Positions 1 to 4,395 of a stretch of DNA of 7,334 nt are shown one piece after another (position 1 is the stretch's first letter; every line of letters begins with the position of its first letter). This DNA comes from Ferroglobus sp. Its GTDB lineage: Archaea; Halobacteriota; Archaeoglobi; Archaeoglobales; Archaeoglobaceae. The notes under the pieces are model-generated. The model was not told the origin of the DNA, ran no database searches, and saw only the letters and a program-made list of their open reading frames with translations. The translations under genes and the position numbers were made by a program. The DNA lies in contig WAJX01000112.1 of the NCBI GenBank assembly GCA_015523665.1, forward strand, positions 1 through 7,334. The letters run 5' to 3'.

Positions 1-206
1 AATTGAATTTACATAAATATTTTTCAAATTCTTTTAAGTTTTACTGTAACTTATATTAATTATCACAACATAATAAGAAAATAAATAAATATAAACAATA
101 ATATACAATTCATTTAAATTATTTTTATATTTTTGTCCAATTCTCTAAAAATATCAATCCATCTTTATCAATTAATGTTATTAACATCAACCACTCACTA
201 AGAATT
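1..206. other. AT-rich leader region, no gene seen
   Basis: This stretch is almost entirely A and T and carries no convincing reading frame on either strand. It probably holds the archease promoter. T/A-rich candidates for a TATA element lie near 123-133 and 164-176, but neither stands at the usual distance of about 26 bp from the archease start codon, so I do not choose between them. No RNA gene, tandem repeat array or clear inverted repeat was recognised. Confidence 0.5.
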
Positions 207-617
207 ATGTATCGATTTATCGACCATACAGCAGATATAGCTTTTGAAGTTAATGCCGAAAATCTTGAAAAATTGTTTGAAGAGTCAGCTAAAGCGTTTT
301 ACGAGGCTTTTTGTGATGTCAATAAGATTAAGAATAACATTGAAAAAGAGATCATATTAACATCAGATTCTGTTGATACGCTTTTATATAACTGGCTAAA
401 CGAGTTGCTCTTTTTGTTTGATGTTGAATATTTCGCTGGAAAGGAAATAAGGGTGAAAATTAGAGAGAATGAAGAGTTTAAGCTAAAAAGTGTATTAAAG
501 GGTGGAAATTTGAGTTATGAGAATGTCAAACTTGAACCAAAAGCAATAACGTTACATAAATTTAGAGTGGAAAGAATTAATGATAGTTGGTATGCTTTTG
601 TGATTATTGATATTTAA
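207..617 (+). CDS. Archease, RtcB RNA-ligase cofactor
   Basis: Archease is a small cytosolic protein that speeds guanylylation and multiple turnover of the tRNA-splicing ligase RtcB. The 136-residue product matches the family's usual length of about 140. It opens with the family hallmark His-Thr-Ala-Asp (residues 7-10), has the conserved NWLNELL-type helix near residue 63, and ends in a hydrophobic strand closing with Asp135-Ile136. In known archeases the N-terminal and C-terminal aspartates form a Ca2+ site; both are present here. The ATG at 207 gives the expected short N-terminus (M-Y-R-F-x-D-H-T-A-D). No Shine-Dalgarno match precedes it, so the mRNA may be leaderless. The gene stands alone and converges on argG; no rtcB is visible in the window. 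The identification is firm. Confidence 0.95.
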   Translation: MYRFIDHTADIAFEVNAENLEKLFEESAKAFYEAFCDVNKIKNNIEKEIILTSDSVDTLLYNWLNELLFLFDVEYFAGKEIRVKIRENEEFKLKSVLKGGNLSYENVKLEPKAITLHKFRVERINDSWYAFVIIDI

Positions 618-629
618 ATTTAATAAATC

Positions 630-647
630 TAAAAAATTATTTTATTA
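630..647. terminator. Likely bidirectional terminator between archease and argG
   Basis: Only 30 bp separate the stop codons of archease (+) and argG (-). The spacer has six A's at 631-636, which read as T6 on the minus strand just past the argG stop, followed by a T-rich run at 637-646 on the plus strand. Archaeal RNA polymerase often terminates on such T tracts without a hairpin, so both convergent genes could stop here. The call rests on base composition and position only. Confidence 0.45.
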
Positions 648-1838
648 TTAAATAGTCTTTAAATCTTTTTTAATCTCATTGTATATCCTCCCTTGTAATC
701 CATGAAACCTCGAATATCCCTCTGAAAATCTTTGATCAAGTTCTAAACTATCAAAAGACGTCAATTCCTCTTTGTATAACGCAAAATCTGAAGATCTGGC
801 TAGAGGTATGCAACTTCCCTTATAAATCTTAACTCTTACCCATCCAGTTACTCTTTCCTGAGTTTTATCTATAAAAGCGTTTAGAGCCTCAAATAGAGGT
901 TCATTTACAAGTCCATAATAAACAAGTTCTGCCCATTCTTCCTCAACAATCTTCTTAAATTTAAGCTCCCTTCTACTTAAAACGAGTTTTTCTAAATCCC
1001 TATGTGCTGTTATTAGAATAGTTGCCGCCGGGTGTTCATAATTCTCCCTAGCTTTAAGTCCGAGAATTCTGTCCTCTATCATATCTGTTCTACCAACCCC
1101 ATGTTTTCCACCTATCTCATTCAAATACCTAATTAATGAAACTCCATCCATCTTTTCCCCATTTATTGAGATAGGGATTCCTTTTTCAAACCCTATTTCT
1201 ATTATTTCTGGTTCATTTGGTGTTTTTTCAGCTGAAAGTGTCCATTCGTATATCTCTTCTGGTGGAATATAACTTGGATCTTCAAGTTTTCCACCTTCAA
1301 TACTCCTACTCCAGAGATTTTCATCTATACTCCAAGGCTTATCTTTTGTTACAGGAATTTCTATTCCATGTTTTTCAGCATACTCCATTTCCCATTCTCT
1401 TGTAAGATTGAGTTCTCTCATTGGAGCTATGACTCTAAAACCGTGCTGAAAGAAGATGTTGTCAAATCTGAGTTGATCATTTCCTTTTCCAGTAGCTCCA
1501 TGAGCTATAGCATCAGCATTTTCTTTTTTTGCTATCTCCACAACTTTCTCAGCTATAATAGGTCTAGCGAGTGCTGTCCCTAAAACATATCCTTCATAAT
1601 CACCATTCGCTTTTATAAGCATGAAAATTGCATTAACAAATTCTTTTTTGGCATCAATCGTATAATGTTTATCAGCATATTTTTCTCCTCTCCTCTCTGC
1701 ATATCTTATCTCATCTTCTGGCTGACCTATATCAACAGTTACAGTTACAACTTCATCAAAGCCATATTTCTCTCTGAGGATTGGAATACATACGGTAGTA
1801 TCAAGTCCACCAGAGTAGCATAAAACAACTTTCGCCAT
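648..1838 (-). CDS. argG: Argininosuccinate synthase
   Basis: ArgG joins citrulline and aspartate, using ATP, to make argininosuccinate, the penultimate step of arginine synthesis in the cytosol. The 396-residue product has the typical size of the short archaeal/bacterial form. The N-terminal PP-loop ATP site reads Tyr-Ser-Gly-Gly-Leu-Asp-Thr-Thr (residues 8-15). The conserved GTALARP segment is at 87-93 and the HGxTGKGNDQxRF substrate/nucleotide motif at 113-125, with Ala115 at the position that is often Cys. The synthetase/multimerisation part follows to the C-terminus, including the [12 protein letters not shown] segment. The ATG at 1836-1838 puts the PP-loop at its usual distance and is followed directly by the conserved M-A-K-V-V-L start. 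No ribosome binding site is seen, and a TATA-like element lies about 25 bp upstream, so the transcript is probably leaderless. No other arginine genes adjoin it. Confidence 0.97.
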   Translation of the reverse strand: MAKVVLCYSGGLDTTVCIPILREKYGFDEVVTVTVDIGQPEDEIRYAERRGEKYADKHYTIDAKKEFVNAIFMLIKANGDYEGYVLGTALARPIIAEKVVEIAKKENADAIAHGATGKGNDQLRFDNIFFQHGFRVIAPMRELNLTREWEMEYAEKHGIEIPVTKDKPWSIDENLWSRSIEGGKLEDPSYIPPEEIYEWTLSAEKTPNEPEIIEIGFEKGIPISINGEKMDGVSLIRYLNEIGGKHGVGRTDMIEDRILGLKARENYEHPAATILITAHRDLEKLVLSRRELKFKKIVEEEWAELVYYGLVNEPLFEALNAFIDKTQERVTGWVRVKIYKGSCIPLARSSDFALYKEELTSFDSLELDQRFSEGYSRFHGLQGRIYNEIKKDLKTI

Positions 1839-1858
1839 AAATATTGTTTTGATTTAAC

Positions 1859-1878
1859 ACTTTAAAGTTTTTTACATT
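1859..1878 (-). promoter_or_regulatory. Candidate argG promoter (BRE/TATA)
   Basis: Read on the minus strand, an A-rich BRE-like stretch (complement of about 1869-1875) is followed by TTTAAA (complement of 1861-1866), centred about 25 bp before the argG ATG. That is the normal archaeal TATA-to-start distance and would give a leaderless mRNA, in keeping with the lack of a Shine-Dalgarno sequence. The TATA core lies inside the perfect 10-bp palindrome ACTTTAAAGT (1859-1868). Confidence 0.45.
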
Positions 1879-1960
1879 TCACAAATTACATTTTTAAGAA
1901 TTAAAATTTTAAAGTTCTAATAATATCAAAATTAGAGCATAATTCGAAATATAATAGTGC

Positions 1961-1976
1961 GAAAAGTTTAAAATTT
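1961..1976 (+). promoter_or_regulatory. Candidate promoter of the small HTH gene
   Basis: GAAAAG (1961-1966) resembles a BRE, and TTTAAAAT (1967-1974) a TATA box. They would place transcription start in the mid 1990s, just before or within the ribosome binding site of the gene at 2005. A second A/T element at 1980-1988 is an alternative but would start the RNA at about the ATG and leave the ribosome binding site untranscribed. The first is therefore preferred, with moderate doubt. Confidence 0.35.
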
Positions 1977-2004
1977 TAGCATATATTTTTAATTAGGTGA
2001 TGAT

Positions 2005-2208
2005 ATGGATATGAATAAAGAAATCTTGAAAGCTTTAATAGAAATAGGGAAGCCAGCAAGCTCTAAAGAGATTGCTGAGAAAATCGGTGTACCTACATCA
2101 AAAGTTAGTTGTAGACTTAACCCACTAAAAAAGAAAGGTTTTCTCGAATCCCCAGAAAAAGGGAAATGGTTTGTTACAGAAGAGGGTAAAAAAGCTGTTG
2201 AAAGTTAA
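2005..2208 (+). CDS. Small winged helix-turn-helix protein
   Basis: I recognise the fold but not the specific family. The 67-residue product is essentially one winged-helix DNA-binding domain: helix 1 (about 4-14), a positioning helix SSKEIAEKIG (19-28), a recognition helix (about 31-44, with Lys33, Ser35, Arg37, Lys42-Lys44) and a wing ending in Trp55-Phe56-Val57-Thr58, then a Glu-Glu-Gly-Lys helix start. It resembles ArsR/MarR-type N-terminal domains but has no effector domain and only one Cys (36), so no metal or redox sensor is evident. AGGTGAT at 1995-2001 is a good ribosome binding site. ATG 2005 sits closer to normal spacing than ATG 2011 (residue 3), so 2005 is chosen. It could act on its own promoter or on the sulfur operon starting 160 bp downstream; neither is shown. 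Confidence 0.75.
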   Translation: MDMNKEILKALIEIGKPASSKEIAEKIGVPTSKVSCRLNPLKKKGFLESPEKGKWFVTEEGKKAVES

Positions 2209-2240
2209 TTTTTAACCTTGTTTTATTTTTTAATTTTAAT
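2207..2240 (+). terminator. T-rich terminator after the HTH gene
   Basis: Several T runs (2210-2214, 2220-2230, 2233-2237) follow directly on the stop codon at 2206-2208. This is the usual look of intrinsic archaeal termination. It would separate the small HTH gene from the operon that follows, which has its own promoter. Confidence 0.4.
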
Positions 2241-2330
2241 GTAAATAACATAACAATTTTTATAAAATGATTGTTCACAAGGATTGCTAAAGTTTAACAA
2301 AGTCAAATAGTTTTTATGATCTTAATTTTG

Positions 2331-2347
2331 GGAAAAGCATTATATAC
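2331..2347 (+). promoter_or_regulatory. Promoter of the tusA-iscS-iscU operon
   Basis: GGAAAAG (2331-2337) is a BRE-like sequence and TTATATAC (2340-2347) a good archaeal TATA box. The box is centred about 26 bp before the ATG at 2370, so RNA would start at or next to the start codon. The lack of a Shine-Dalgarno sequence before this first gene, in contrast to strong ones before the next two, agrees with a leaderless transcript. Confidence 0.65.
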
Positions 2348-2360
2348 TTAACAGCGTTAA
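2348..2360 (+). promoter_or_regulatory. Operator-like inverted repeat before tusA
   Basis: TTAAC-AGC-GTTAA is a perfect inverted repeat with 5-bp arms and a 3-bp centre. It starts directly after the TATA box and ends 9 bp before the start codon, so a bound dimer would block RNA polymerase. The protein that might bind is unknown; the winged-helix protein at 2005-2208 is a positional candidate only. Short AT-rich palindromes arise easily by chance in such DNA. Confidence 0.35.
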
Positions 2361-2369
2361 ATAACTGAT

Positions 2370-2600
2370 ATGATCGTAAAAAAGAGAGTTGATTGTATTG
2401 GATTGTTTTGTCCTATGCCATTATTCATGACAAGACAAGCGTTAGATGGAGTTGAAAAAGGAGATATAGTCGAGATTTTAGCAGATGATCCAGCATCAAA
2501 AAAAGACATTACAGAATGGGCTGAAAGAATGGGTCATGAAATTATTTCTGTTGAAGAAGTTGATGGAGTTTTCAGGTTTTTAATAAAAAAAGGGAGGTGA
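2370..2600 (+). CDS. TusA/SirA-like sulfur carrier protein
   Basis: TusA-family proteins carry sulfur as a persulfide on one cysteine and pass it between a sulfur donor and an acceptor. The 76-residue product has the family length and opening: D-C-x-G-L-x-C-P-x-P with Cys14 as the persulfide site (CPMP, residues 14-17) and a second Cys9, as in many members. The rest fits the two-layer fold, including the [17 protein letters not shown] segment (31-47) in which the usual acidic DDP turn is kept. It begins at ATG 2370 with a TATA box 26 bp upstream. Its stop TGA lies inside the ribosome binding site of the IscS-like gene, 4 bp before that start, so the two are probably translationally coupled. 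That placement suggests it delivers sulfur to, or receives it from, the IscS/IscU pair. Its exact partner, and whether it is TusA proper, cannot be settled from sequence. Confidence 0.88.
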   Translation: MIVKKRVDCIGLFCPMPLFMTRQALDGVEKGDIVEILADDPASKKDITEWAERMGHEIISVEEVDGVFRFLIKKGR

Positions 2601-2607
2601 GAATGTG
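2593..2607 (+). promoter_or_regulatory. Stop/RBS/start cassette at tusA-iscS junction
   Basis: GGAGGTGAGAATGTG combines the tusA stop (TGA, 2598-2600), a strong Shine-Dalgarno match (GGAGGTGA) and the iscS GTG start (2605). An ATG two bases upstream (2603) is out of frame and ends after 24 codons. The identical 15-mer recurs at 3737-3751. Confidence 0.75.
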
Positions 2608-3744
2608 GTTTACATGGATTACGTCTCAGGTTGCCCAGTTGATGAGAGGGTTATTGAAGTTATGCTCAAATATCTAAAACATCCAGGTAATCCTTCATCA
2701 GTACATTCTTTAGGTTTAGAGGCAAGAAATGCCGTTGAACAAGCAAGAAATGAAGTAGCTTCTTTAATTAATGCTGATAGTTCTGAGATAGTATTTACTA
2801 GTGGTGCAACTGAAGCAAACAATCTCGCACTCATAGGATATGTTATGAGAAATAAAAGTAAAGGAAAGCATATAGTTGTTAGTAGTATAGAGCATATCTC
2901 TATAATAAATACCGCAAAATATCTCCAAAAAGTTGGATTTGATGTAAGCTTTGTTCCAGTAGATAGTTATGGGAAAGTTAGAATAGACGAACTTGAAAAC
3001 TCTTTGAGAGATGACACAATCTTAGTTTCAATTCAACATGCAAATCCTGAAATAGGAACAATCCAAGATATTGAGAAGATAAGAGATGTAGTTAGTGCTT
3101 CACTTCATGTTGATGCCACTGCAAGTCTTGGGAAGATTGAAGTTGATGTTGAAAAACTCGGGGTTGATTTACTCACGATCTCTTCCAACGACATCTATGG
3201 CCCACGAGGTGTTGGAGGACTATATATCAGAAAAGGGGTAAGAGTGAATCCAATAATCTTAGGAGGAGGACAAGAAAAAGGGATTAGAAGTGGAACAGAA
3301 AATGTTGCTGGAATAGTTGGATTTGGCAAAGCTGCAGAGATCGCTAAGCAAGAGTGGAAGGGTGAAGCTGAAAGATTAAAGAAGCTTAGAGATAAGCTCA
3401 TTAATGGCTTGCTAAAAATAGAAGAAACTTTCTTGAATGGTCATCCAAAGGATAGGTTGCCAAATAACGTCTCTGTTAGATTCAATTATGTCGAAGGAGA
3501 ATCGATATTATTAAGCTTAGATATGGAAAACATACAAGCATCAACTGGTTCTGCATGCACATCCAAAACTCTCCAACCATCCCATGTATTAATGGCTCTT
3601 GGGTTAAAACATGAAGAGGCTCATGGAAGCGTTCTATTTACCCTTGGTAAGGAGAATGATGAAAAAGATGTTAACTACGTCTTAGAAAAAGTTCCAAAAA
3701 TAATCGAGAGACTTAGAATGATGTCACCACTTTATAGGAGGTGA
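2605..3744 (+). CDS. iscS: IscS-like cysteine desulfurase homologue lacking the PLP lysine
   Basis: A 379-residue class-V aminotransferase-fold protein of the NifS/IscS family, which normally takes sulfur from cysteine with pyridoxal phosphate (PLP) and hands it to IscU. Kept: [11 protein letters not shown] (65-75), the PLP-stacking His97, Asp170 (VDAT), [14 protein letters not shown] (220-233) and the mobile-loop Cys318 in SSA-type context (S-T-G-S-A-C-T-S). Lost: the PLP-binding His-Lys pair, which reads Asn195-Asp196 in [12 protein letters not shown]. Gln after VDAT is Ala173, and NNEIG reads NPEIG. The same Lys-to-Asp change is known from Archaeoglobus fulgidus IscS (Asp199), whose complex with IscU holds a [2Fe-2S] cluster using the IscS loop Cys. 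The frame is intact to a conserved SPLYRR end, so this is not decay. GTG 2605 is chosen because it aligns with the M-x-Y-x-D-Y family start and follows GGAGGTGA closely; ATG 2614 is an alternative. Likely role: assembly partner rather than ordinary desulfurase. Confidence 0.93.
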   Translation: MVYMDYVSGCPVDERVIEVMLKYLKHPGNPSSVHSLGLEARNAVEQARNEVASLINADSSEIVFTSGATEANNLALIGYVMRNKSKGKHIVVSSIEHISIINTAKYLQKVGFDVSFVPVDSYGKVRIDELENSLRDDTILVSIQHANPEIGTIQDIEKIRDVVSASLHVDATASLGKIEVDVEKLGVDLLTISSNDIYGPRGVGGLYIRKGVRVNPIILGGGQEKGIRSGTENVAGIVGFGKAAEIAKQEWKGEAERLKKLRDKLINGLLKIEETFLNGHPKDRLPNNVSVRFNYVEGESILLSLDMENIQASTGSACTSKTLQPSHVLMALGLKHEEAHGSVLFTLGKENDEKDVNYVLEKVPKIIERLRMMSPLYRR

Positions 3745-3751
3745 GAATGTG
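3737..3751 (+). promoter_or_regulatory. Stop/RBS/start cassette at iscS-iscU junction
   Basis: This is the same 15-mer as at 2593-2607. It holds the iscS stop TGA (3742-3744), the GGAGGTGA ribosome binding site and the iscU GTG start (3749). It decides the iscU start: the ATG at 3747 is out of frame, whereas the GTG gives the standard M-Y-S-x-K-V-M IscU N-terminus. Confidence 0.75.
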
Positions 3752-4192
3752 TATAGCGAAAAAGTTATGGAGCATTTTAGAAACCCAAGGAATGTTGGAG
3801 TCCTTGAGAATGCTGATGGAGTAGGGACTGTTGGAAATCCAGTTTGCGGAGATTTGATGACTATCTATATCAAAGTAAAAGATGATAAGATCGAAGACAT
3901 TAAATTTCAAACTTTTGGTTGTGGAGCTGCAATAGCAACAAGTAGCATGGCTACTGAGCTAGCTAAGGGGAAAACGATTAAAGAGGCCTTGAATATAACA
4001 AAAAAAGCAGTCGCAGAAGCTCTTGGAGGTTTGCCACCACAAAAAATGCATTGCTCAAACTTAGCTGCAGATGCATTAAGGAGAGCTATAGCTGATTATT
4101 TAAAAAAGCAAGGGAGAGAAAAAGAGCTTAAAGAGCTTGGGCTCGACAAACTTGACGAAGAACATGACGAAGAACATGAGGAACATCAGTAA
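3749..4192 (+). CDS. iscU: IscU Fe-S cluster assembly scaffold
   Basis: IscU is the cytosolic scaffold on which [2Fe-2S] clusters are built from iron and sulfur before transfer to target proteins. The 147-residue product has all hallmarks: the M-Y-S-E-K-V-M-E-H-F start, Cys33 and Asp35 in NPVCGD, Cys58 in FGCGAAIA, the GGLPPQKMHCSNLAADAL block with Cys102, and the following helix. Of its bases, 4154-4186 encode a C-terminal tail rich in Asp, Glu and His (residues 136-147) beyond the core fold. Start GTG 3749 is set by the RBS cassette and N-terminal conservation. It lies 4 bp after iscS, as expected for partners that form a complex. In Archaeoglobus the IscU cysteines and the IscS loop Cys jointly ligate the cluster; the residues needed for that are present here. 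The identification is very firm; the tail's role is inference. Confidence 0.97.
   Translation: MYSEKVMEHFRNPRNVGVLENADGVGTVGNPVCGDLMTIYIKVKDDKIEDIKFQTFGCGAAIATSSMATELAKGKTIKEALNITKKAVAEALGGLPPQKMHCSNLAADALRRAIADYLKKQGREKELKELGLDKLDEEHDEEHEEHQ
4154..4186 (+). repeat. In-frame 12-bp tandem repeat in the iscU tail
   Basis: GACGAAGAACAT occurs twice in direct succession (4154-4165 and 4166-4177), followed by a shortened copy GAGGAACAT (4178-4186). It encodes Asp-Glu-Glu-His, Asp-Glu-Glu-His, Glu-Glu-His. The identical bases of the first two units suggest a recent slippage-type duplication rather than old selection on each codon. Confidence 0.85.
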
Positions 4193-4353
4193 TGACTAAT
4201 AAAATAATTAGACATATAACATATTAATTATATTTTTTAATAATAATAAATTTTAAAATAAATTTATTTAAAAGAATAATTTAAATAAATAATTATAAAT
4301 TAATTATTAGTAAGTAAAATAACAGGAATGAGAAACAATAAAACATCCATACT
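4193..4353. other. AT-rich spacer between isc and feo operons
   Basis: Low-complexity A/T DNA with no coding potential. A T run at 4231-4238, shortly after the iscU stop, is a plausible terminator for the isc operon. The less AT-rich patch near 4321-4360 was searched for C/D-box or other small RNA features and none was found. The right end leads into the feoB promoter. Confidence 0.5.
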
Positions 4354-4373
4354 CAAACCGTAATTTTTTTATG
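4354..4373 (+). promoter_or_regulatory. Candidate feoB promoter
   Basis: An A-rich AAACC stretch (4355-4359) and a T/A element (TTTTTTTATG, 4364-4373) lie about 26 bp before the feoB ATG, as expected for BRE plus TATA. The RNA would start about at the ATG. No Shine-Dalgarno sequence precedes feoB, in agreement with a leaderless transcript. Confidence 0.4.
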
Positions 4374-4374
4374 A

Positions 4375-4394
4375 ATTTTAGGTAACCCTAAAAT
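4375..4394 (+). promoter_or_regulatory. DtxR/MDR1-type iron operator at feoB
   Basis: The 20-bp site has perfect 8-bp arms, ATTTTAGG and CCTAAAAT, around the centre TAAC. TTAGG...CCTAA half-sites are typical of operators bound by the DtxR/IdeR/MDR1 family of Fe(II)-dependent repressors, and A. fulgidus MDR1 is a studied member. It lies between the putative TATA box and the feoB start codon, ending 2 bp before the ATG. A repressor bound there with Fe(II) would block feoB transcription. Which protein binds is open: the DtxR-type protein encoded by the next gene has a reduced reading head, so a separate repressor elsewhere in the genome may be responsible. Confidence 0.7.
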
Positions 4395-4395
4395 A

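Noticed and set aside
1217..1583. Two plus-strand open frames opposite argG
   Set aside because: They overlap conserved ArgG sequence on the other strand and show no recognisable protein features.
2605..3744. IscS homologue as a decaying pseudogene because of the lost lysine
   Set aside because: The frame is complete, the remaining motifs and Cys318 are conserved, and the same replacement is known in A. fulgidus IscS, so the change appears fixed and functional.
3747..3824. ATG at 3747 as the iscU start
   Set aside because: It opens a different frame that ends after about 25 codons. GTG 3749 gives the conserved IscU N-terminus.
4193..4320. AT-rich stretch as a replication origin
   Set aside because: No origin recognition box repeats or adjoining Cdc6/Orc1 gene are seen; low complexity alone is not evidence.
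4320..4362. Possible small C/D-box RNA in the less AT-rich patch before feoB
   Set aside because: No proper C box (RUGAUGA) paired with a D box (CUGA) is present, and no stable stem was found.
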